Below are positions 5,848-12,644 of a DNA stretch of 13,318 nt, piece after piece; the first letter of the stretch is position 1; each line of letters opens with the position of its first letter. The notes under the pieces are model-generated. The model was not told the DNA's origin and searched no databases. It saw only the letters and a program-made list of their open reading frames with translations. This DNA is from Actinomycetes bacterium (GTDB taxonomy: Bacteria; Actinomycetota; Thermoleophilia; BMS3ABIN01), in assembly GCA_021790075.1 (NCBI GenBank), contig JAJYIN010000034.1, positions 1 through 13,318 of the forward strand. The letters run 5' to 3'. Position numbers and translations under genes: made by a program.

Positions 5848-7860
5848 TTGACACCGGTGCATCCGGTTAAGCGAACTCATCTCTTACTCTGCGGCGTCAC
5901 TCTCCTGGTCTTGGGCACGGCTCTCTTGTGGCCCCGCGCGGCATCGGCCCAGGAGGCTCCCGCCGGAATCGGTCTTGACGCAGCTGCGGCGCCGCCGGCC
6001 GGAACCGTTCCCCAGACGAGTCCGGAAGCCCGTCTCACTGAGGAGCAGGCCATCCAGGTCGCTGCGGCAAATTCCGATATCGGCGCCCTGACGCTGAAGC
6101 ACCCGGAACTGGAGCGCCGCGCAACTTACAGTCCTCTTTGGCGGATCTGGGAGGTCAGCTGGACGGACCCGGTCACCAGCCGCCAGCTCGCCGACGTCAG
6201 GGTGGACGACATCGACGGCAAGATCCTCTCGGCGGATGTCAAGAGCACAGCCTGGCTGGACACGCTGCCTTCGCTGGACGAAAGCACAGTGAAGGAGATC
6301 GCCGGCAGCCAGCCGAAAGTTAAGGATGAGATCCGCGGCAAACCGGATGTTGACGTTCACGCGAATCTGGGCGACGACGGCGTGTGGACCGTCAGTTTTT
6401 ATTCCGGTTCCGAAGAGATTGCCCGGGTGCTGGTGAACGACCCGGCCGGGACGGTCAAGGAGATCATGGTCGGCCCGCAGGTTGCCTGGCAGATGGCGCG
6501 GGGCTATCCGGGCGCCTTCGGGCGCATCATCAACGAGCCTTATGTGTGGCTGCCGCTTTGCCTTCTGTTCCTGCTGCCGTTTGCGGACATCCGGGATCCC
6601 TGGCGCCTGCTGCACCTGGACCTGCTGGTGCTGCTCTCGTTCACCGTTTCGCACTACTTTTTCAACCAGGGAGAGATTTTCAGATCGGCGCCGCTGGCAT
6701 ATCCGCCGCTGGTCTATCTGTTCCTGAGGCTGGGTTGGCTGGCCGTTAAGCGGAGCCGCCCGCAACCGCCGGCGGCGGTGGGGGGATGGGGCCCGGCTGC
6801 ACCTGACGCTGCCTTGATGAGCACGCGCAACCACCGGCCGCGGCAGCGCCTGCCGCACCTGAATTTCTCACCCCGGGTCCTGCTCATCGGCCTGGCGCTG
6901 CTGATTGTCTTCCGCATCACTATCAATGTTGCCGATTCCAACGTGGTGGACGTGGGATATTCGGGCGTGATCGGAGCCCATCGCATCCTGGAGGACCGGA
7001 CGCCTTACGGAAACATGCCATCCGATGACCAGAACGGGGACACCTACGGACCCATGAACTACCTTGTCTACATTCCCTTTGAAAAGGTCCTGCCCTGGTC
7101 GGGAAGCTGGGACGACCTGCCGGCCGCCCACGCCGCCGCCATTTTCTTCGATCTGGCCGCGATTGCCGGCCTGTTCTTTGCCGGCCGGGCGCTGATGCGT
7201 GACCGGCGCCAGGGAAACATCCTGGGGCTGATGCTGGCGTACGGCTGGGCTGCTTATCCATATACCACTTTTGTGCTTAACTGTAATGTGAACGATTCCA
7301 TCGTGGCGGCGTTCCTGGTTTGGGGTTTTGTTTTCCTGAAGCGGCTGCCGCTGGCGGGTTTCATGCTGGGCCTGGGATCGATGATAAAGTTCTTTCCGGC
7401 GATCCTGGGGCCGCTGTGGGCCTCGTTCCCCAATGCCTTCAGGGGATGGGGCCGGCGGGCGCTGTTCGTGCTTGCCTTCGCCGTGGCCGCCGGCCTGACT
7501 CTGCCGGTAATTTTCCTGGGCGGGGGCACCTTTGGGAATTTCCTGGACCGCTCGATTCGCTGGCAACTGGGCCGCAATTCACCCTTCAGCATCTGGGGGC
7601 AGTATCCGGACAGGCTTGCAGCCGTCCAGCATGTGGGGCAGTATGTGCTGGTGGCGCTGGCGGCGGCAGCGTATTTCTGGCCGCCGAAAAAGACGCTTGC
7701 CAACGTAGCTGCCGGCTCGGCGGCGCTGATTGTCGGCTTCCAGATATTCCTGACACACTGGTTTTATCTGTACATACCATGGTTCTTTCCCCTGGCGCTG
7801 ATCGCACTGCTGATGAGCGCCGGCGGCTCCGAGGACGGCGGGGTTGCGACTATTGCCTGA
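5848..7860 (+). CDS. GT-C glycosyltransferase with N-terminal exported tandem PepSY-like domain
   Basis: 670 residues in three parts. Residues 1-35 are a signal peptide (RTHLLLCGVTLLVLG, likely cut after ASA). Residues about 62-210 hold two repeats resembling PepSY modules: an alpha helix (LTEEQAIQVAAAN; LDESTVKEIAGSQ) followed by a W-V/F beta-sheet and a DxxGxI/VKE hairpin (RVDDIDGKILSAD; VNDPAGTVKEIMV). After two or more spans (about 233-300), residues 340-660 are a multi-span GT-C enzyme like GT87/ArnT families, with the loop Asp in VVDVGYSG (366-373), GDTYGPMNY (397-405), NCNVND (478-483) and GSMIKFFPA (510-518). It probably transfers a sugar from a polyprenyl-phosphate donor on the outer face. 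Starts at TTG 5848 with AGGA about 10 nt upstream. The last 17 nt overlap the next gene. PepSY is named by pattern, not by search. Confidence 0.85.
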   Translation: MTPVHPVKRTHLLLCGVTLLVLGTALLWPRAASAQEAPAGIGLDAAAAPPAGTVPQTSPEARLTEEQAIQVAAANSDIGALTLKHPELERRATYSPLWRIWEVSWTDPVTSRQLADVRVDDIDGKILSADVKSTAWLDTLPSLDESTVKEIAGSQPKVKDEIRGKPDVDVHANLGDDGVWTVSFYSGSEEIARVLVNDPAGTVKEIMVGPQVAWQMARGYPGAFGRIINEPYVWLPLCLLFLLPFADIRDPWRLLHLDLLVLLSFTVSHYFFNQGEIFRSAPLAYPPLVYLFLRLGWLAVKRSRPQPPAAVGGWGPAAPDAALMSTRNHRPRQRLPHLNFSPRVLLIGLALLIVFRITINVADSNVVDVGYSGVIGAHRILEDRTPYGNMPSDDQNGDTYGPMNYLVYIPFEKVLPWSGSWDDLPAAHAAAIFFDLAAIAGLFFAGRALMRDRRQGNILGLMLAYGWAAYPYTTFVLNCNVNDSIVAAFLVWGFVFLKRLPLAGFMLGLGSMIKFFPAILGPLWASFPNAFRGWGRRALFVLAFAVAAGLTLPVIFLGGGTFGNFLDRSIRWQLGRNSPFSIWGQYPDRLAAVQHVGQYVLVALAAAAYFWPPKKTLANVAAGSAALIVGFQIFLTHWFYLYIPWFFPLALIALLMSAGGSEDGGVATIA

Positions 7861-9181
7861 CCGGTTGAGGAATCTAACGACGCAGCAAAAACGCTGGCTG
7901 ATAACCTGCGGTTTCATCCTGGCGCAGGTATTCATCTGGTTTGTCATGTTTGAGATTCTCTGGTACTCAGACCGCAGCATCACCGATACACCGGTCTACT
8001 TTGACTATGCCAGCCGCATTGCCCGGGGGATGGTCCCATACCGCGATTTCGCCTCCGAGTACCCCCCGGTGGCGATGCTGGTCTTTTCGCTGCCGCGGCT
8101 GCTCTCCGGCCCCTCTTACGATGCCTTCGTCATCTGGTTCCAGGTGGAGATGCTTGTCTTCAGCTGCGGCATCGTGACGATCATGTCGCTGGTGGCTTGG
8201 CGCCTGTGGCGCAACCTGAGCAAGGTCGCCGGCGTCCTGGGGCTGTATACCTTCTTCGTGCTGGCGCTCGGCTCCATTGTGGAGTCGCGTTTCGATTTGG
8301 CGGCGGCTTTCATCATCCTGGCCAGCATCGCCTGCTTTCTTACGGACCGTTATCTGTTTGCCTGGATTCTGCTGGGAGTTGGCCTGATGACAAAAGTGGT
8401 ACCGGTGCTCATCGCCCCGGTCTTCCTGATTGCCCATTACCGCCGGCGTCAGTACGGCGAGTTGTGGATGGGGCCGCTGGTGCTGGTCCTCTCAGCTTTG
8501 ATAGTTGCTATCCCGTTTCTGATCTCATCCCCGGCGGGCCTGGCGAACGCCTTCCTCTATCATGTGGAACGGCCGCTTCAAATCGAGAGCACATGGGCGT
8601 CGCCGGTGCTGCTCCTGGCGAAGATCTATCGCGGTTATCACCTGCAGATCCTGAATGCCTATGGCTCTCATAACGTATACGCTACCGGCACCGGTTTTCT
8701 GGCGACCATTTCAGGACCGGTAACGGCGGTCTTCCTCCTTCTGGGATACCTGATTTTTTTCCGCCGATCCGGCGAAAATCGTTGCCCAGAAAGCGAATCC
8801 CGGGACTGGACGAGCGGCATGATCATTCGTTACGCCATCGTGGCCGTGGCCACGTTCATTGTGGGCGGCAAAGTGATGTCGCCCCAGTTCCTTATCTGGC
8901 TGCTGCCGCTGGCGCCGCTGATCAAGGGCGGGGACCGCCGCCTGGTGCTGAGCCTGTTCGGGGTGGTGCTGGTGCTGACGCAGGTGGAGTTTCCATTCAG
9001 CTACTGGCAGCTCTACTCGCAGCATCCAGCGGTGGAGGTCGAGGTGGCGCTCAGGAACGCGGTGCTGGCGCTCACCACTGTTTTCATTGCCTTCGGCCAG
9101 AGGAGCAGCAAGCGGGTCAGCGTTTCAGACGCCGACGCATTGGTTGAAGAGAGCCCGGCTCAATCTTCTATGCCGGGTTGA
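7844..9181 (+). CDS. GT87-type (DUF2029) polyprenyl-phosphate glycosyltransferase
   Basis: 445 residues with about ten membrane spans. Family signatures: the first-loop Asp in VYFDYASRIARG (51-62), PYRDFASEYPP (65-75), ESRFDLAAA (147-155), GLMTKVVPVLIAP (180-192) and GGKVMSPQFLIWLLP (341-355). These are typical of GT87 alpha-mannosyltransferase-like GT-C enzymes, which use polyprenyl-phosphate sugars on the outer face of the membrane; the actual sugar is not predictable. The C-terminal 25 residues are polar and cytoplasmic or disordered. The gene overlaps the preceding glycosyltransferase by 17 nt, so the two are coexpressed. Start is uncertain: TTG at 7844, 7853 or 7865 are all in frame, with GGGG at 7840-7843 favouring 7853 by spacing. 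Convergent with the ymdB-like gene; no terminator is visible in the 51-bp gap. Confidence 0.88.
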   Translation: MRLLPDRLRNLTTQQKRWLITCGFILAQVFIWFVMFEILWYSDRSITDTPVYFDYASRIARGMVPYRDFASEYPPVAMLVFSLPRLLSGPSYDAFVIWFQVEMLVFSCGIVTIMSLVAWRLWRNLSKVAGVLGLYTFFVLALGSIVESRFDLAAAFIILASIACFLTDRYLFAWILLGVGLMTKVVPVLIAPVFLIAHYRRRQYGELWMGPLVLVLSALIVAIPFLISSPAGLANAFLYHVERPLQIESTWASPVLLLAKIYRGYHLQILNAYGSHNVYATGTGFLATISGPVTAVFLLLGYLIFFRRSGENRCPESESRDWTSGMIIRYAIVAVATFIVGGKVMSPQFLIWLLPLAPLIKGGDRRLVLSLFGVVLVLTQVEFPFSYWQLYSQHPAVEVEVALRNAVLALTTVFIAFGQRSSKRVSVSDADALVEESPAQSSMPG

Positions 9182-9232
9182 TGCGCGTCCGGTCCGGTAT
9201 GCGCCGGTGAGAGGAACAGGCAGGCCGGCAGC

Positions 9233-10012
9233 CTAGCCGATTTCCAGCTGCAGCCGCCTGATGGCAGTAGCCCGGCCGTCATCACCGGCATCGATGACTA
9301 CGCCTTCGATCCAGACGTCGTCCTCGGCGACCTCGAACTTCACCGGCATCTCGGTGAGGAAGCGCTGCAGGATGATTTCCTTCTTGACTCCGATGACAGA
9401 ATTGTGAGGTCCGGTCATGCCGGCATCGGTAATATAGGCTGTGCCGCCGGGCAGCACCTTCTCGTCCGCTGTCATCACATGCGTGTGGGTGCCGATCACG
9501 GCGGTCACGCGCCCATCGAGGTACAGGCCCATGGCGACTTTTTCACTGGTGGCCTCGGCGTGCATGTCGGCGACGATATGCCTGATGCCGGCGGGAATTT
9601 CGGCGAGGACGCTGTCGATGACCTGAAAGGCCCCCCTGGGAGCGCCAATATAAAGGTTGCCTGAAAGGTTCACCACCGCCAGTTGCCGGCCGTCTTTCGA
9701 GGAGACCGCCGTCCATCCGCGGCCCGGATTGGCGGGCAGGTAGTTGGCGGGACGGACGATCCGGTCGGATTCCCTCAGGAAAGGCAGGATATCCTTCTGC
9801 CGCCAGATGTGGTTGCCGGTGGTGATGACGTCGACCTGGGCGGCCAGCAGTTTCTCGGCGATGTTGCGGGTGATGCCGGCGCCGCTGGCGGCGTTCTCGC
9901 CGTTGGCCACCACGAAATCAGCGCCGAGCTCCTCGCGCAGTGACGGGAGCCGGCTCATCAGGGCCGTGCGGCCGGGTTTGCCGAAAATGTCACTGACAAA
10001 CAGGATTCTCAT
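9233..10012 (-). CDS. ymdB: YmdB/TIGR00282-family metallophosphoesterase
   Basis: 259 residues, the usual family length. In Bacillus subtilis YmdB hydrolyses 2',3'-cyclic nucleotides and influences motility versus biofilm fate. The di-metal ligands are all present: D8 (VSDIFGKPGR), E39-N40 (NGENAASG), N67-H68 (TTGNHIW), H151 (DMHAEATSEK), and H176 and H178 (GTHTHV). TDAGMTGP (195-202) is also family-typical. The reading frame is open for another 51 codons upstream, but the conserved protein begins at ATG 10012, and an extended -10 promoter places the transcript start at or next to this ATG, with no Shine-Dalgarno. It is divergent from galE across a 136-bp control region. In many bacteria the gene sits beside rny (RNase Y); that is not the case here. 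Confidence 0.95.
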   Translation of the reverse strand: MRILFVSDIFGKPGRTALMSRLPSLREELGADFVVANGENAASGAGITRNIAEKLLAAQVDVITTGNHIWRQKDILPFLRESDRIVRPANYLPANPGRGWTAVSSKDGRQLAVVNLSGNLYIGAPRGAFQVIDSVLAEIPAGIRHIVADMHAEATSEKVAMGLYLDGRVTAVIGTHTHVMTADEKVLPGGTAYITDAGMTGPHNSVIGVKKEIILQRFLTEMPVKFEVAEDDVWIEGVVIDAGDDGRATAIRRLQLEIG

Positions 10013-10019
10013 GATGCGG

Positions 10020-10028
10020 AGTATAACA
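10020..10028 (-). promoter_or_regulatory. Extended -10 promoter giving a leaderless ymdB transcript
   Basis: On the minus strand, TGTTATACT contains an extended -10 (TG-N-TATACT), the hexamer occupying 10025-10020. Exactly seven bases separate it from the A of ATG 10012, which is the usual -10 to +1 distance. No -35 resembles TTGACA at 16-18 nt, consistent with an extended -10 class. No ribosome site precedes the ATG, so translation is probably leaderless. Confidence 0.6.
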
Positions 10029-10048
10029 GAAAGGTCTGACGGCCACGG

Positions 10049-10082
10049 CCGGGCGCTGGCATCAGTGATTAGCGGCGCCCGG
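10049..10082. promoter_or_regulatory. 8-bp inverted repeat between ymdB and galE
   Basis: CCGGGCGC (10049-10056) and GCGCCCGG (10075-10082) are perfect inverted copies separated by 18 nt. The element lies just upstream of the ymdB promoter and 26 nt upstream of the galE -35, a position suited to an operator serving either gene. The left copy overlaps one copy of the 16-mer direct repeat. GC-rich sequence raises the chance of coincidence. Confidence 0.35.
10052..10067 (+). repeat. Direct repeat copy 1, GGCGCTGGCATCAGTG
   Basis: First of two 16-mers with 14 of 16 bases identical, offset by exactly 52 bp, about five helical turns. It lies in the divergent promoter region, between the ymdB promoter and galE. 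A same-face pair of sites for a transcription factor is the natural reading; this is inference. Confidence 0.45.
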
Positions 10083-10103
10083 GCCTGCAAATAACGGCTG
10101 GGC

Positions 10104-10119
10104 GGCGTTGGCATCGGTG
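10104..10119 (+). repeat. Direct repeat copy 2, GGCGTTGGCATCGGTG, overlapping the galE -35
   Basis: Second copy of the repeated 16-mer; it contains the candidate galE -35 (TTGGCA, 10108-10113). A protein bound here would probably compete with RNA polymerase at galE. Confidence 0.45.
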
Positions 10120-10137
10120 GCCGCCGCCCTATATCAT
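10108..10137 (+). promoter_or_regulatory. Candidate galE promoter
   Basis: TTGGCA (10108-10113) is followed after 18 nt by TATCAT (10132-10137), or after 16 nt by TATATC (10130-10135). The expected transcript start lies only about 5-7 bases before the ATG at 10149. No Shine-Dalgarno is present, so galE looks near-leaderless. Confidence 0.5.
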
Positions 10138-10148
10138 CGGTTCCAGCA

Positions 10149-11126
10149 ATGAAGATCCTCATCACAGGCGGAGCCGGTTATATCGGCAGTATAGTCACGG
10201 AGATGTGCCTGGCTGCCGGTGACGATGTGACCGTTTATGACAACCTCTCCACGGGACACCGCCGGGCGGTGCCCGCGGATGCGCGTTTTGTGGAAGGGGA
10301 TGTCAGCGATCAGGAACGCCTGGCCGGCGTGTTCAGGGAGACCGGCACCGAGGCGGTCATCCACATGGCCGGTTTCATCGAGGCCGGCGAGTCGATGCGC
10401 GACCCCGGCAAGTATTTCCGCAACAACACCTGCCGCCCGGTGAGCCTGCTGGAGGCGATGGTGGAGGCCGGCGTGGGGGAGATACTTTTCTCTTCTACGG
10501 CCGCCGTTTACGGGAACCCGGTCACAGAACTGCTGGATGAGGATCATCCCCGGGAACCTACCAATGCCTACGGCGAATCAAAGCTCCTGTTCGAGCGGCT
10601 GCTGGACTGGTATGACCGCGTCCATGGCATCCGCCACGCGGCGCTCAGGTATTTCAACGCCGCCGGGGCGACAGGGGAGAGGGGAGAGGACCATCGTCCC
10701 GAGACCCACCTGATTCCGCTGATCCTGCAGACGGCTCTGGGGCGGCGCGGCCGCATCGATATATTCGGCACCGACTACCCGACGCCGGACGGCACCTGCA
10801 TCCGCGACTATATCCACATCGCCGACCTGGGCCAGGCGCACCTGTTGGCCCTCAGGAGCCTGGAGCGGGGGAGCATCCATTACAATCTTGGCAACGGCCG
10901 GGGATATTCGGTCAGGGAAGTGATAGATTCCGTCCGCCGCGTTACCGGCCGTGACTTTCCCGTGGTGGAATCCGGACGCCGCGCCGGCGACCCGGGCGTG
11001 CTGGTCGCCAGCTCGGAACGCATCAGCGCTGAACTCGGCTGGCAGCCACAGCATCCCTCGCTGGATGAAATTGTCGCCTCCGCCTGGGAATGGCATCAGA
11101 GTCATCCCGATGGTTATCAGGAATAA
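10149..11126 (+). CDS. galE: UDP-glucose 4-epimerase
   Basis: Interconverts UDP-glucose and UDP-galactose in the cytoplasm with tightly bound NAD. The 325 residues match the extended short-chain dehydrogenase family from end to end: TGGAGYIGS NAD motif (6-14), adenosine-binding D31, HMAG (72-75), FSSTAAVYG (114-122), catalytic Y141 and K145 in YGESK, RYFNAAGA (167-174), and the GalE-specific stretches DHRPETHLIP (181-190), FGTDYPTPDGT (206-216), CIRDYIHIADL (217-227). The run DYPTPDGTCIRDYIH favours UDP-hexose 4-epimerase over dTDP-glucose dehydratase. Activity on UDP-GlcNAc cannot be judged. The ATG at 10149 matches the family N-terminus. It probably feeds galactose into surface glycans, plausibly with the glycosyltransferase cluster at 5.4-9.2 kb, though the genes are not in one operon. 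Confidence 0.95.
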   Translation: MKILITGGAGYIGSIVTEMCLAAGDDVTVYDNLSTGHRRAVPADARFVEGDVSDQERLAGVFRETGTEAVIHMAGFIEAGESMRDPGKYFRNNTCRPVSLLEAMVEAGVGEILFSSTAAVYGNPVTELLDEDHPREPTNAYGESKLLFERLLDWYDRVHGIRHAALRYFNAAGATGERGEDHRPETHLIPLILQTALGRRGRIDIFGTDYPTPDGTCIRDYIHIADLGQAHLLALRSLERGSIHYNLGNGRGYSVREVIDSVRRVTGRDFPVVESGRRAGDPGVLVASSERISAELGWQPQHPSLDEIVASAWEWHQSHPDGYQE

Positions 11127-11143
11127 GAATCTATCTAAAGATG

Positions 11144-11163
11144 CCTTTTGAGAAAGGTTTTTT
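11144..11163 (+). terminator. Intrinsic terminator-like hairpin after galE
   Basis: CCTTT (11144-11148), loop TGAG, AAAGG (11153-11157), then six T residues (11158-11163). It lies 18 nt after the galE stop and 35 nt before the lipoprotein start. The stem is short and AT-rich, so read-through is likely. No clear promoter is visible between it and the lipoprotein gene, so the downstream gene may depend on read-through. Confidence 0.5.
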
Positions 11164-11197
11164 GGGCATTCAGGAGCAGATCACGGCAGAGGCCTGC

Positions 11198-12106
11198 ATG
11201 AAATCAAGGATGAAAAGGGGGCGCGGCCGGCTGGTATTTGCGGCTTTGCTGGTAGCAATGATGATAACGTTGCTGGGCGCCTCCGGCTGCGGTGGACAGG
11301 AAACGGGAGGGGTGACAACCGGCGGAGAGGCCGCTACGGTCACGTCTGCGCCGGCGGCCCCCGCGGCGGCAACCACCACCGGGACCGTCGCAACCCTTCC
11401 CGGGGGCAACTATGTCTTCGCCGTCTGTGGTGACAACCGGACCACCGGCATCGACAACGGCGTCCTGCAAAAGATAGTCGATTCTGCCAAGGCCCACGGC
11501 GCCGCCTTCATCGTCGACACCGGGGACGTGACCACGTTTGCCACCCGCGCCCAGCTGGAGCGCTACAAGCAGTTCACCGACGGCGCCGGCATCAGGTTTT
11601 ATACCGTTCCCGGCAATCACGATGTCGGCAGCGGCGGCGTCAGCCAGGACTACACCGACATTCTCGGGCCGGCCTACTACAGCTTCGATTACGGCACCGA
11701 TCATTTCATGATGGTGGACAACGCCGACGACACCACCGGCATCGACGATATCCAGAAGGACTGGATCAGCGGCGATCTGGCCGCCAACCAGAACAAGGCG
11801 CACCAGTTCATCTTTGCCCATATTCCCGTGACCGGCCCCGGTCTTGATTCCAGTCACGCATCGGGGGAAGGGGGAAGCGCCGGTCTCGAATCGGGTCAGT
11901 GGTTGGTTTCCCAGGCGGACAAATACCCGGACGTTGCCGATTATTTCTTCGGTCACATCCACATGTATATTCCGTACTCGCTGGATGGAAAAAAGGCTTT
12001 CGTGACCGGGGGCGCCGGCGCCCCGCTCTTGCCGGGCGGCTTCTATCATTACCTGCTGGTGACGGTAAAGGGTCAGGAAGTGGACGTTCAGGTGGTAAAG
12101 GTCTGA
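11198..12106 (+). CDS. Lipoprotein-anchored calcineurin-like metallophosphoesterase
   Basis: 302 residues. Residues 1-30 are a lipoprotein signal (basic MKSRMKRGRGR, hydrophobic core, then GASG before Cys31); the lipobox has Ala rather than Leu at -3, so lipidation is likely but not certain. A Gly/Ala/Thr/Pro linker (32-68) leads to a Metallophos domain: GDNR (78-81), DTGD with D110, GNHD (139-142), FAHIPV with H208, and GHIH (252-255). The first motif is D79-N-R81 instead of the common DxH. The protein should act outside the membrane on a phosphate ester that cannot be named. The frame stays open upstream (ATG 11141, TTG 11090), but AGAGG at 11188-11192, five bases before ATG 11198, and the signal peptide decide the start. 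The previous gene is galE; the next is convergent. Confidence 0.88.
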   Translation: MKSRMKRGRGRLVFAALLVAMMITLLGASGCGGQETGGVTTGGEAATVTSAPAAPAAATTTGTVATLPGGNYVFAVCGDNRTTGIDNGVLQKIVDSAKAHGAAFIVDTGDVTTFATRAQLERYKQFTDGAGIRFYTVPGNHDVGSGGVSQDYTDILGPAYYSFDYGTDHFMMVDNADDTTGIDDIQKDWISGDLAANQNKAHQFIFAHIPVTGPGLDSSHASGEGGSAGLESGQWLVSQADKYPDVADYFFGHIHMYIPYSLDGKKAFVTGGAGAPLLPGGFYHYLLVTVKGQEVDVQVVKV

Positions 12107-12114
12107 CGCTGACG

Positions 12115-12137
12115 CGCCCGGCCCGGGAGATCGGGCG
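12115..12137 (+). terminator. GC-rich hairpin after the phosphoesterase gene, no T-run
   Basis: CGCCCG (12115-12120) and CGGGCG (12132-12137) form a 6-bp stem with an 11-nt loop, eight bases after the stop codon and between convergent genes. There is no T-run. It could serve as a bidirectional end for both transcripts, as U-less hairpins sometimes do, but may be chance. Confidence 0.25.
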
Positions 12138-12168
12138 GAGCGAAGGTCACACCGCAGCCCCTCGCGCC

Positions 12169-12642
12169 TCAGCCGGAAATGCTGCCCCGCATCGCTTCGA
12201 TCCGCCGCCAGTGCGTCGCCTGCCAGTAGACGCGTCCGCAGCCGGGGCAGGAGCGGAAGCTCGTCTGCGTCTGGTAAACGTAGGGGGGAACGCGGTCCCT
12301 GGCTTTCTCATGGGGAAGCGCCAGCAGGACGGCATTGTCTTCCGGGCAGCGGGGTTCCGGCTGAGGCTCCAGGCCAAAACGGGCGGCAGCTTCCTTCAAC
12401 TGCTCCTCCACTTTGTCGCTGCCGATCAGAGCCGCCCGCACCTGGCCCCGGCCGATCTGCCAGCGCTCCATGACCCTGCGGTCGCGGGTCAGCAGGATGC
12501 GGCCTTCCGCCGCGCACTGGCGCAGCATCTCCCAATCGCCGATCTCCGGATGGTAAACCGCATCGTAGCCGAGCAACCGCAGCCAGCGGACCAGGCGGCC
12601 CAGCATGGAGTCGCAGAAGAAGCAGGGCTCAGGCGCCGGCAA
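12169..12642 (-). CDS. Mut7-C RNase-domain protein with degenerate zinc ribbon
   Basis: 157 residues. The first 85 or so match the Mut7-C domain (PF01927), a PIN-like fold named after nematode MUT-7: FFCDSMLGRLVRWLRLLGYD (8-27) with D11, and GRILLTRDRR (47-56) with D54. Family proteins are presumed or shown to act on RNA. The C-terminal part is the usual zinc ribbon, ending SCPGCGRVYWQATHWRRI (131-148) with C132 and C135. The first knuckle, normally CxxC followed by N, reads C99-P-E-D102-N, so one cysteine is aspartate. The start is TTG 12642, two bases after the stop of the TPR gene, with GGAGG inside the last codons of that gene; the two are cotranscribed. Cellular role unknown. Confidence 0.88.
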   Translation of the reverse strand: MPAPEPCFFCDSMLGRLVRWLRLLGYDAVYHPEIGDWEMLRQCAAEGRILLTRDRRVMERWQIGRGQVRAALIGSDKVEEQLKEAAARFGLEPQPEPRCPEDNAVLLALPHEKARDRVPPYVYQTQTSFRSCPGCGRVYWQATHWRRIEAMRGSISG

Positions 12643-12644
12643 GA

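Noticed and set aside
5884..6858. 324-codon minus-strand frame inside the PepSY-GT gene
   Set aside because: Antisense shadow with Arg/Gln/Pro-rich composition; the plus strand encodes a signal peptide and membrane spans in frame.
9182..9232. Bidirectional terminator between the GT87 gene and ymdB
   Set aside because: Only very short GC pairings (GCGC/GCGC, AGGC/GCCT) and no T-run on either strand.
10101..10125. GGCGGC/GCCGCC inverted repeat around the galE -35
   Set aside because: Six bp of simple GC repeat with a 13-nt loop in a GC-rich stretch; too likely by chance to list as an operator.
10013..10165. 51-codon N-terminal extension of the ymdB-like gene
   Set aside because: The frame is open, but the family begins at MRILFVSD, the extension would overlap the galE start, and the -10 TATACT lies within it.
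11090..11197. Upstream starts (TTG 11090, ATG 11141) for the lipoprotein gene
   Set aside because: They overlap galE or the terminator-like hairpin, lack ribosome sites, and would put 19-36 residues ahead of a good lipoprotein signal.
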